From assembly GCA_014529385.2 (NCBI GenBank), contig CM043967.1, positions 88,089,278 to 88,153,277 on the forward strand: DNA of 64,000 bases, in the 5' to 3' direction. Made by a program: the position numbers and the translations under genes. This document shows positions 21,986 to 44,358 of this stretch, in pieces. The stretch is from Adiantum capillus-veneris. Its lineage: Eukaryota > Streptophyta > Polypodiopsida > Polypodiales > Pteridaceae. The notes under the pieces were generated by a model that saw only the letters and a list, made by a program, of their open reading frames with translations, searched no databases and was not told where the DNA came from. Position 1 is the first letter of the stretch; the number at the start of each line of letters is the position of its first letter.

Positions 21986-22370
21986 TCTCCCGCGCTGAAG
22001 TGGGTGCATAGATGCACATCACACCAACGAGTGTATCCTCAATCTCCAAAGTAACCCACATCGCTCAACCACGTACTAAAGTACCATGGCCACAATTACA
22101 ATGGCGCCAACGGGATCCCACAGAAATACATACACCACTGCTAGGATATGTCTGTCTTATCGCAGTTTCCCAAAATATATGAGAATCTGCAGGCAACAAC
22201 TTGCCACATCTGCGGTAACTATCCATACATAACTTATGCTCCTGCAGAAAGAAGGATATCCACATCTTGATCTACATGAGAGCACAAATCTCTACGAAGC
22301 AAATTCTGTCTAGGACCATTGATGCTAGTGTGATGCAAGCCGTTGACGTTCCTAGTGACAATATGTAAAT
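21986..22370 (-). pseudogene. N-terminal part of the L1-like LINE endonuclease
   Basis: On the minus strand from ~22355: DLHIVTRNVNGLHH matches the start of LINE apurinic-like endonucleases (RNVNGL with the catalytic Asn). LQEHKLC follows (~22240), the site of the catalytic Glu. Several stops and frameshifts are present. It continues at 14778 across the Copia insertion. Confidence 0.7.
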
Positions 22371-22716
22371 CCATGTGTCAACCATTGATGAATCTGAAAC
22401 CTTAAAGGCATACATCAAACGTGGCTACGGCCACAAGCCTGAAGATCAATGCCGTGCTCTCTTTGATTCTTGCCCGAAGCCGTGGAACAAAAGCTAAAGG
22501 AAGTACATCCTCATCATGTGGCAGTGATCGGAGGAGTTGTCTTGGAGCAAAGGATCGAGCAGCTATAAACCAGGAACCAAAGTAGCTAGAAGAGCATCCT
22601 AGAGTGGAGAGTTTTGCCGACTCTGACCATACTCTCATGGTGGGAGGGATCGATGCAACACGATCCACAGACAGAACCAACATTAAACAGCAACAATCCT
22701 CTGTATGGAGCCACTG

Positions 22717-22720
<4 letters not shown>
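22371..22720. other. Unassigned sequence next to the LINE 5' end
   Basis: It may be 5' UTR or ORF1 remnant of the L1-like LINE. No conserved block was recognised in any frame. Confidence 0.3.

Positions 22721-22805
<85 letters not shown>
22721..22805. repeat. (TA)42 microsatellite
   Basis: An 85-bp perfect TA run, self-complementary and able to form cruciforms. Confidence 0.95.
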
Positions 22806-22812
<7 letters not shown>

Positions 22813-23005
22813 CCGGGCACCCATTGTATGAGTGATCACACATACCCCACGCAGTTCCAGCTAGTAGCACTCCTAGATTCATTTTAGCATCTCTTTTTTG
22901 TACCCAGATATCGTATCAGATTCACCAGTTTGTAACGGTTTGGTCTCATAAGTCATTTTGGCCTCTTAAAGACGTTAATATATCATTTCATTTCTACCGA
23001 TCACT
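22806..23005 (+). mobile_element. LINE 3'-end fragment
   Basis: It shares the block GTAACGGTTTGGTCTCATAA and GACGTTAATATATCATTTCA with the 3' end at 9140-9200, and its upstream part is the reverse complement of ~6485-6600. No coding remains. Confidence 0.7.
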
Positions 23006-23026
23006 CTAGCTGGTCTCCTGCCAACT

Positions 23027-23348
23027 CTACACCTCTAATCTCTGTGGTGCTGGCGTGCAGTGCTCTGCTGCTGAGCAAAAATCTGCTTGGTCTGTTGTGC
23101 TCGAAGACAGTCTTTCCTGCCGACCCCCAGGCCAATCATTTCCCAAGTGACCCATCATATGACATCTTGGCGTGCAGTGCCCTGCTGCTGATGAACAAAA
23201 CTCTGCTTGGTCTGTTGTGGCTCGGAAGACTGTCTTTCCTGCCAGCACCGGGACAATTCTTCACCAAGTGACCCATCATATGACAGCTAAGGCACCGATT
23301 TGTTCTATCCGGACAACGATCCTCTGAGAATGTAGCACATCTTGCCAC
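23027..23348 (-). pseudogene. Zinc-knuckle (ORF1 or gag type) fragment, tandemly duplicated
   Basis: The minus frame ending near 23136 encodes CLSCHMMGHLVKNC, a CX2CX4HX4C knuckle. A second copy ~120 bp further on reads CHMMGHLGNDW, with the last Cys replaced by Trp. The DNA around both copies (CTGCTGCTGA...CTCTGCTTGGTCTGTTGTG) is a direct repeat. It may be LINE ORF1 or gag; I cannot tell. Confidence 0.5.
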
Positions 23349-23441
23349 TCAAAAATAAGTCTCTGGAAACTCCATGCAGGGGAAACACCCACCTTAACAG
23401 ATAGCACAGATGTCTCAAGTTGTACTCAACACATAAAAGGT

Positions 23442-24420
23442 ATGCCAAAGATCGTTTCCACTCACTCACTCCCTCTCCCTCTCTCAAGTCACAATGGACC
23501 ATTTAATGGCCAAGGTTTATGGATCAGTGTTAAGGCAGAGCTGAGACAAATTGCAAAGGAACATGGACCGAGGAGCCGGTTCTTGCAAGCAGTATACACC
23601 ACCTTGGGACCACATTTTCAACTAAGCTCATCCAGAAATATGGGAGCAGACTTTCTCGATTTTCAAAAAGCATTTAATACGATGTTAGAGACAAAATCAT
23701 TTGAGCGTTGGGTGTATCAATCGGAGATGATTTTGGGGATCGTCACTCTCTATGAGAGCATCTCAAAACAGGGTCTTGTGTCTATGAGGGTGGAGGCTGG
23801 TCAAAGGAGGAGATCTGCAGTACTATGGGGGAATCAAACAGGGATCCCCATTGACACTTACACTACCTGCATAAAAGAGATTGAGATCATCATCTCAAGA
23901 GGTTGAGCAGAATACATGATTGCAAAAACCTTGGTGACACTACTCGTTTATGCAGATGAAATTGTCTTTATTGTTGTAGACTCGCAAGATGGAATCCATA
24001 CACGTACTACCTGGATAAATACGAGAAAATCCCTGATTCACCTTTCAAGAAAAATGCGAGTTATAGATTGTTAGAAGTCATCCACAAGACCATATGACAG
24101 TCAGTGTCAAGCATAGTGCTGACAAATTACTATAAACTCCCTACAAACATTGTCAGTGCCAAATAGTCATCCCAGAAAGGTATCCGGGCAGCTGCAGCTA
24201 ATCGGAGGTGCTACATACAGAGGTGCAACATAACCAAGATCTGATCTCTATATACCGGAACCAATGAGACATTACCAACACATTATATAAGCAAATAGGG
24301 AGGTGGAGATTGTATCTGTTACTTATGTATACTTAGGAGTCAATTTCACCACCCCAAGTGAACCGTTCTACCTACGACAGGCAGCTCAAGCAAAGCACAT
24401 CCGTATCTCTTTCTGAGTGA
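23442..24420 (+). pseudogene. Highly degenerate LINE reverse transcriptase
   Basis: The blocks are in order but in different frames: FLDFQKAFNTML (~23650), LVTLLVYADEIVFIV (~23935, YADD changed to YADE) and VSVTYVYLGVNF (~24310). They match the plan of the LINE at 7036-9203. The loss of the second catalytic Asp and many stops mark an old copy. Confidence 0.65.
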
Positions 24421-24930
24421 GAGTGACACACGCACACTTCCAGAAGTCCTGCACCCAGAGATGTCACTCCTCAAATGATCCACAGCTATAGCCTTCGTAA
24501 CATGAGGCACCGTTTCTGGAATCAAGGCTGAACTCCAACTAAGAAGGACCCAATGAAGAATGTCACCTTTGAGTTTCAATTGAAGTTTGCCAAGGAAAAT
24601 AAATGAAATGGGGACACTTGTGATGCTTGCCGATTTATTTCCTGGAATGAAAAATTCACTCCTATGTCAAAACGGCAGCCCAAAAAACGATCCTAGAGAA
24701 GATTCGCAAAGGATTATTGTGCTTCAAGGCCAAAACCATACCTCTCAAAATCCAAACTAAAATCTTTACATTATGTAATCATAATTCAAACAACAATATA
24801 AGAAACCTGTAAAACGAAGATGAACAAAGAAATCCGCTGTGTCAAAGGATTCTTACAATTACAATATCACGATCACAAATCTAATCAGCTAAACATTGCA
24901 ACAAGAAACCAAATAGTATTTTGAGCATAC
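24421..24930. other. PECT1 intron 4, part next to exon 4
   Basis: AT-rich sequence without repeats or ORFs that I recognise. The donor GTATGC is at 24925-24930 on the minus strand. No exon coding for the expected next block of the second cytidylyltransferase domain was found here or further left. Confidence 0.5.
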
Positions 24931-38040
<13,110 letters not shown>

Positions 38041-38169
38041 TATGGCATCACCAAAGAGAGATCCGGTAACTTTCAAAGTTGTGTGGCTAGCACGGCTCGT
38101 TCAAGGTGAGAGGGACAAAAAAGAATCACCTCAAGTCATTTTATGTACTAGTAAAACATCGCCTGTTCA

Positions 38170-38512
38170 ACGGTGGCATGGCCCCTCTTACCCTCAAACC
38201 CCTTGCTTCCAATGCCTATTCAGAGAGGGTTTTGGACCGCTAGCCAAAGTTATGAAATACTAGGATCAGACACGCCTTGGGCTATTTTGATTGGAGTTGC
38301 GCAGACATAGGGAGAGCCTCTTGAGGAGACCATATAGTAGGAGACACTCACAGAGAGAGATCATTGATTTCTCTCGGACTACAAACGTGGCATTCAGATG
38401 AGCAAAGCATCACAACAGACTTCAGAGTCCACTTGTATCATAGGTACACTAACTGATAGGGCCACCTGAGCTTGGGAGATACAGACGCCCACGACTGTGA
38501 GGATCATCGAGT

Positions 38513-38515
<3 letters not shown>
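38170..38515 (+). mobile_element. LINE 3' fragment
   Basis: It matches the LINE at 7036-9203 from ~8600 to ~8880: TTCAGAGAGGGTTTTGGACCGC, ATTGGAGTTGCGCAGACA, GAGATACAGACGCCCACGACTG. The frame is broken. It passes into (AG)n at 38516. Confidence 0.75.

Positions 38516-38550
<35 letters not shown>
38516..38550. repeat. (AG)17 microsatellite
   Basis: Perfect AG run at the end of a LINE fragment. Confidence 0.95.
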
Positions 38551-38551
<1 letters not shown>

Positions 38552-38569
38552 GGCAGAGCTTACGCACGT

Positions 38570-38610
38570 GTAGGGGGGAGGAATCCCTCCCTCTTTTATA
38601 ATAGTATAGA
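38570..38610 (-). mobile_element. Helitron-like 5' terminus
   Basis: On the minus strand it reads A|TCTATACTATTATAAAAG then GGAGGGATTCC, the same start as the short elements at 59152-59302 and 41893-42060. The matching 3' end was not found, so the element's extent is unknown. Confidence 0.5.
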
Positions 38611-40345
38611 TTTTTCTCTATTTTGGGGTGGAATTTCTCCTTTTCCCCTTGCTCGGCCTAGTGTTCGAGAAAAACCATTTCACAAAATTCCCTCTCTTGA
38701 ATTTGCGAAGAGGAAATTAAAAAAAAAATAGGTTTTTGTTCTATTTTGGGGTGGATATTCTCCTTTCCCCCTTGCCCACAACAGGCATTTTGGAATTGAA
38801 AACGACGGGATATTAAGCTCAGACACATTTTTCTTGAACACTGCCCAGGCCTGAGGCCGCGCGATTGTCTCGACCTGTCACTATTTTTCTCTATTTTGGG
38901 GTGGAATTTCAATTTTTCCCCTTGCCTGGGCCCAGTGTTACCATTTTCTCAAACATACAAATTCCCTTTCTTGAATTTGCAAAAAGGAAATTTTAAAAAT
39001 TAATGTTATTTTCTCAAATTTTTACACTGTTTTTCTCTGTTTTGGGGCTTGCCCGCGCCCAATGTTTGAGGAAAACCATTTCCCCAAACATTCAAATTCC
39101 CTTTCTTGAATTTGCGAAGAGGAAATTTTTAAAAATTAGGTTTTTTTTTCAAAATTCTACACTATTTTTCTCTCTTTTGGGGTGGAATTTTTCCTTTTCC
39201 CGTTGCCCGGGCCTAGTGTTTGAGGAAACCCATTTTTCCAAACATACAAAATAAAAATTTCAAAAAATTAGATTATTTTTTCTATTTTGGGGTGGAATTT
39301 CTCCTTTCCCCCTTGCCCTCAACAGGCATTTTGGAATTGAAAACGACACGATATTAAGCTTAGACACATTTTTCTCGAACACTGCCCGAGCCTGAGGCCA
39401 CGCGATTGTCGCGACCCGTCACTATTTTTCTCTATTTTGGGGTGGAATTTCAATTTTTCCTCTTGCCCGGGCCTGGTGTTACCATTTCCTCAAACATAAA
39501 AATTCCCTTTTTTGAATTTGCGAAGAGGAAATTTTTAAAAATAATGTTATTTTCTCATATTTTTACACAGTTTTTCTCTATTTGGGGTGGAATTTATCCT
39601 TTTCCCCTTGCGCAGGCCCAGTGTTTGAGGAAAACCATTTTCCCAAACATTCGAATTCCCTTTCTTGAATTTGCAAAGAGGAGATTTTAAAAAATTAGGT
39701 TCTTTTTTCAAAATTCTACACTATTTTTCTCTATTTTGGGGTGGAATTTCTCCTTTTCCCCTTACCCTCAACATGCATTTTTGGAATTGAAAACGACACG
39801 ATATTAAGCTGAAACACATTTTTCCCGAACACTGCCCGAGCCTGAGGCCGTGTGATTGTCCCAGCTCGTCACTATTTTTCTCCATTTTGTGGTGGAATTT
39901 CTCCTTTTCCCCTTGCCCGGGCCCAGTGTTCGAGGAAAACCATTTTCTCAAACATTCAAAATTCCCTTTCTTGAATTTGCGAAGAGGAAATTTAAAATAA
40001 AATTATGTTTTTTTCTCAAATTTTTACACTATTTTTCTCTATTTTGGGGTGGAATTTCTCCTTTTCCCCTTGCCCTCAACAGATAGTTTTGGAATTGAAA
40101 ACGGCATGATATTTAGTTGAGACACATTTTTCCTGAACACTGCCCAAGCCTGAGGCCGAGTGTGCCCGAGCCTGAATTTGCAAAGAGGAAATTTTAAAAA
40201 ATTAGGTTATTTTTCTCTATCTTGGGGTGGAATTTCTCCTTTTCCCCTTGCCCTCAACAGGCATTTTGGAAGTGAAAACGGCACGATATTAAGCTTAGAC
40301 ACATTGTTCCCGAACACTCTACGAGCTTGAGGCCGCGCGATTGTC
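38611..40345. repeat. Diverged tandem repeat, ~110-177 bp period, ~12 units
   Basis: The core TTTTGGGGTGGAATTTC recurs at about 38622, 38741, 38893, 39035, 39174, 39285, 39434, 39578, 39736, 39886, 40044 and 40221. Between cores the units share CTTGCCCGGGCC, GTGTTTGAGGAAAACCATTT, CCCTTTCTTGAATTTGCGAA and, in some, CGACACGATATTAAGCTTAGAC. Two alternating unit types are visible (one with the GATATTAAGCT segment, one with the CTTGAATTTGCG segment). No coding potential. Confidence 0.85.
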
Positions 40346-40355
40346 CCGACCCGTA

Positions 40356-40399
<44 letters not shown>

Positions 40400-40718
40400 T
40401 CAAGTTTTCTCTCCCTGGCTCTTGACATTCGTACACAACTGGCATAAGCCTGGATAGCCGCCATTGACTCTCTCTCATTCTCTCTCTTTGTGTTCGCATC
40501 CTGACCACTGCTCGAAAAGAACATTTTTCCAAAAGCTTGGTAAAATGACTAAATTTGAAGGTTTTTACACTAAAGTATATTAGATTTCTTTAGATTTTGT
40601 AGTTTTCTTCCCTTCAATTTTGTAGGTTTTCTTACCTTCAATTTTGTAGGTGGTATTACACTAAGTTTTTTTCGAGCATTGATCTGATTCCTGACTCCTG
40701 AGGTTCGTTATTCGCCGG

Positions 40719-40783
<65 letters not shown>
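40346..40783. repeat. CT and GT microsatellites with spacer
   Basis: (CT)n at 40359-40397; a spacer without a recognised gene; (CT)17 at 40722-40755 passing into (GT)14 at 40756-40783. Confidence 0.9.
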
Positions 40784-41052
40784 TGTGTGTGGCTCGCACT
40801 CAGGGCCTGAGCACGCAGTTGCCGGATCTATCCCTACTCTCTCTTTGTTCTACGCAGTGCTCAGAGCCTCAGGCCGGAACTCTCTCTACTGTTCTACCTC
40901 AAAGAGCACTGCCAGCGGCCTCAGCCTAGCTCTTTCACTCTCTCGCTCTGCCAGCTTTGAGGAGTATAGGTGCAGCCTTGCAGGTGTGAGAACTCTCGAC
41001 TCTCGAGCTGTCAGTCTCTCTCCCCTAGTTGGTTCCAGTTGCTGGAGGCTCC

Positions 41053-41055
<3 letters not shown>

Positions 41056-41134
<79 letters not shown>

Positions 41135-41340
41135 GGCTTAGACAGTCTCTGTTTCTCCCTCTATCTTGTTGCGTGACCGTCGGGCTTTAGGGAATACTGC
41201 CAAAAATGAAGAGCTTACACCGCATGTAAAGAGGGGGGGGGGGAGGGCCGGAATCCCTTCCCCCATTATACTAGTATAGATGCCCTCAACCAAAATCTTT
41301 TTCTCTCTCTCCCTCTTGTGGCAATAAAAAATGGTGGAGC

Positions 41341-41430
<90 letters not shown>

Positions 41431-41495
41431 TCAAAGGCAACACCAGCGAGGCCTTCCGCTCTCTCTCTGGAAGCCCTGGAGGCAACGCGAGCTAG

Positions 41496-41592
<97 letters not shown>

Positions 41593-41805
41593 CAGAGGTC
41601 GAGGCCACGGGCAGTGTGCAAGAGCGTGATGCGGAGGTTGATCGCATAGTGACGGCGAGCCTTTCGTAGGTTTTAGGTTTTTTTTTTTTTTTTTTTTGGC
41701 CGGGGGGGGGGGGGGGCATCTCGTTAATTCATGAATTTGTTTTCATGCAAACCAAATAATATAATATTTGCATGCACCGCGGCAAAAAATAGGAAAATCG
41801 ACCAG

Positions 41806-41880
<75 letters not shown>
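41056..41880. repeat. Cluster of four long (CT)n arrays
   Basis: Arrays at 41056-41131, 41342-41428, 41499-41590 and 41808-41880, separated by 70-220 bp. The spacers include T22 then G15 (~41677-41716) and sequence shared with the repeat units at 42-55 kb (GCCTTTCGTAGGTTTTAGG). Poly(Ser-Leu) and poly(Arg-Glu) frames over these arrays are not genes. Confidence 0.93.
41237..41280 (-). mobile_element. Helitron-like 5' terminus
   Basis: Minus strand: A|TCTATACTAGTATAATGG then GGGAAGGGATTCCGG, as in the other short elements. Partner end not identified. Confidence 0.45.
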
Positions 41881-41885
<5 letters not shown>

Positions 41886-41892
41886 CGTCTTG

Positions 41893-41999
41893 TCTATACT
41901 AATAGATAAAGGGGAGGGAATTCCGGCTCCCCCCCTGCCACGCGTCAAAATCTGCTTCAACCGACGGGTGTGGCCTACAGCGTCCGGGAGCACAGTGAC

Positions 42000-42040
<41 letters not shown>

Positions 42041-42060
42041 GAAGCCGCCGGCTATACTAG
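41893..42060 (+). mobile_element. Short Helitron-like element with internal (GA)17
   Basis: 168 bp starting TCTATACTAATAGATAAAGG and ending GCCGCCGGCTATACTAG, followed by T. TC...CTAG ends, a GC-rich stem (AGCCG/CGGCT) 8 nt before the end and absence of terminal inverted repeats fit a non-autonomous Helitron. The upstream base is G rather than the usual A. A purine array (42002-42035) lies just before the 3' stem. It has the same layout as 59152-59302. Confidence 0.55.
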
Positions 42061-42166
42061 TGGCAATAAAATGGCGCGCAATCTTTCTTTCTCTCTCTCA
42101 AGAGGCAATGCAACGAGGCCTTCCTCTCTCTCTCTTTGGAAGCCCAAGAGGCAGAGTGAGCTAGGA

Positions 42167-42201
<35 letters not shown>

Positions 42202-42257
42202 GTGTGCATCGCTCAGAGGGCTCTCACTCGTCTCTCTCTCTGCAGAGGGCTGTGACA

Positions 42258-42321
<64 letters not shown>

Positions 42322-42377
42322 GTGTGTGTTGCTCAGAGGGATCTCACTCGTCTCTCTCTCTGCAGAGGGCTGTGAAA

Positions 42378-42446
<69 letters not shown>

Positions 42447-43252
42447 AGAGGGCGAGGCGATAGGTAGTGTGCAGGAGCGCGATGGGAGCAGCAGGCGGTG
42501 GTCGGAGGTTGACCGCAGAGTGAGGGCAAGCCTTTTCGTAGGTTTTAGGCGTATCTCGTTAAGTTGTCAAAAAAAAAAATCACGCGAGCCATTATGATCA
42601 TTTTGGATTCTATTATATGAGTAGGTCCCCAAAACGTTGTTTTTCAATAGTTTTTATAGGAATCACAAAAGATGCTTATTTAAAAGTTTGGATGAAAGTT
42701 AATTTAGGAAGGTGGGGGGGGGGGGTTCCCATGGGCATGGCACATCGATGAGACAGAGAGAGGGAAAGGCGGCAAACTTTTTTCCAAGGCAACAATGTTA
42801 GGGGAAGATGTGTTTTAGCTTAATATCATGTCATTTGCCTCTTGAATAACAGGTATTGAGTTCAAGTCTCCTTGTCATATAGATCTTTAAGGTCTCTTGG
42901 GATAGTTTTCTGTGACGATAAAATACTCTTCTTCTTCTTCTTCTTCTCTCGTTGTTTGCTCTCTCCTCTTGTGCCCCTCACAATCGGAGGTATTTTGGGA
43001 GTATCGAAAATTTGATGGGCATTTAGGGAATTTATGACAAATGCGTCTTCTCATGAAAAACTATAATTTCTTCTATTTGAGGCAGGCGTGTTTTGGGAAT
43101 TCTGGAAAAATTTGAAAGCATTTTGGGAATTTAGGACAAAATATTGCAAGTGCTATCGGAATTTTTGAAATTTGAGGCATATTTTTTCTAGTTCTGCAGC
43201 CTGACAGATGGCGACATAAGAGCATCGACCCTGATTGTTTTTGGGCTCATGT

Positions 43253-43328
<76 letters not shown>
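42002..43328 (+). repeat. Large repeat unit, copy 1
   Basis: A composite unit, in order: (GA)n, GGCGACGAAGCCGCCGGC, GGCAATAAAATGG, CAATGCAACGAGGCCTTCC, GAGCTAGGACT plus (CT)n, CACACACGTGTGC, two GCTCAGAGGG...GCAGAGGGCTGTGA blocks with (CT)n, GGCGATAGGTAGTGTGCAGG, AAGCCTTTTCGTAGG, a G12 run (42714-42725), a (CTT)n run (~42930), GACAGATGGCGACATAAGAG, then (GA)n. The whole returns at 47923-54748 (split) and 54749-55921. Confidence 0.8.
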
Positions 43329-43331
<3 letters not shown>

Positions 43332-43465
43332 TCACGGCCCTCTGTAGAGAGAGAGACGAGTGAGAGCCCTCTGAGCAACACACACATCAGAGAGAGAGAG
43401 AGAGAGCGCTTTCACAGCCCTCTGCAGAGAGAGAGACGAGTGAGAGCCCTCTGAGCGACGCACAC

Positions 43466-43514
<49 letters not shown>

Positions 43515-43677
43515 CTAGCTCACGGCTTCCAAAGAGAGAGAGGAAGGCCTCGTTGTAGGAGAGAGACGAGTGAGAGCCCTCTGAGCAACACACACATCAC
43601 AGAGAGAGAGAGAGAGAGCGCTTTCACAGCCCTCTGCAGAGAGAGAGACGAGTGAGAGCCCTCTGAGCGACGCACAC

Positions 43678-43716
<39 letters not shown>

Positions 43717-43827
43717 TCCTAGCTCACGGCTTCCAAAGAGAGAGAGGAAGGCCTCGTTGCATTGCCTCTTGAGAGAGAGAGAAAGACTGTGTGCCATTTT
43801 ATTGCCACTAGTATAGCCGGCGGCTTC

Positions 43828-43832
<5 letters not shown>
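43329..43832 (-). repeat. Inverted partial copies of the large repeat unit
   Basis: The reverse complement of the CTCAGAGGG/GCAGAGGGCTGTGA and CAAGAGGCAATGCAACGAGG blocks, twice over, ending at 43806-43832 with CCACTAGTATAGCCGGCGGC, the reverse of the Helitron-like 3' end. Together with copy 1 it forms a large imperfect inverted repeat around the (GA)n at 43257-43328. Confidence 0.75.

Positions 43833-43899
<67 letters not shown>
43833..43899. repeat. (CT)33 directly before LINE ORF1
   Basis: Perfect CT run ending one base before the ORF1 ATG at 43900. Confidence 0.95.
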
Positions 43900-43901
<2 letters not shown>

Positions 43902-44358
43902 GCAAGCTATGGTTCAAACAAAGAATGTTGAGAATGTGGATGTGGAGGAGTTGAAGGAACGGGAGCGACGTTCCAAGAACATTGTTATTCGTGGCATTCC
44001 CGAAGAGAAGTTAGAGACACCTCCTTCTCTTGCCATTGTTATTGAAGATTTCTTCAAAACCCACTTTGGCATGTCCGGAGTTATGGTCTATGGAGCACAT
44101 AGAGTGGGGAAGCAAGGAGCTCCTCGCTCGGGAGAATGGCCAATTGTATACACCATGCCGGATGAGACCAAGCGAAAGATTATCCTTGATAATAGTTGGA
44201 TCTATTTGAGGGATACAAAATGTTTTGTATGTGAAGATCGCACTATTAAGCAACAAAATATGCGTCGCAAGGCATATGAGGAAAAGAATAATAAAAACAA
44301 GGAGATCTCTCATGAAGAAAATGTGCCCAAGGAGGAGGAAAGTCTCTCAAGCAAATAG
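43900..44358 (+). CDS. LINE ORF1 protein (RNA-binding, L1-ORF1/transposase-22-like)
   Basis: 152 codons. Residues 1-25 are a short charged helix (VEELKERERRSKN). Residues 26-105 resemble the RRM-like domain of L1 ORF1p: IVIRGIPEEKLE, then FFKTHFGMSGVMVYGAHRVG, WPIVYTMPDETKRKIILDN. The C-terminal tail is Lys/Glu-rich with repeated EEKNNKNKE. Such proteins coat LINE RNA in the cytoplasm. The ATG at 43900 is the first after the (CT)n, which has no coding sense. A TAG separates it in frame from ORF2. No disruption within it. Confidence 0.75.

Larger units (their letters stand above)
12346..22370 (-). mobile_element. L1-like LINE, interrupted by a Copia element
   Basis: Endonuclease motifs at the right (21986-22370) and further endonuclease, RT and C-terminal motifs at the left (12346-14778) are on the same strand and continue each other if 14779-21985 is removed. 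The 3' end on the left abuts the end of gypsy LTR copy A. Its protein (LSLAGRALVMNQ, GGLGIIDLEMQ) is of the plant L1 type and differs from the other LINEs in the window. Confidence 0.75.

Noticed and set aside
22065-22265. Possible PECT1 exon 5 in the left region
   Set aside because: The frame belongs to the L1-like endonuclease (LQEHKL). No block resembling the rest of the second cytidylyltransferase domain was found in 1-24930.
22604-22831. Poly(Tyr-Ile) ORFs
   Set aside because: Translation of the (TA)42 array.
38611-40345. CRISPR-like array
   Set aside because: The units are long, diverged and irregularly spaced, and the genome is eukaryotic.
40758-41135. 125-codon ORF between microsatellites
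   Set aside because: It begins and ends in GT and CT repeats and the middle has no domain.
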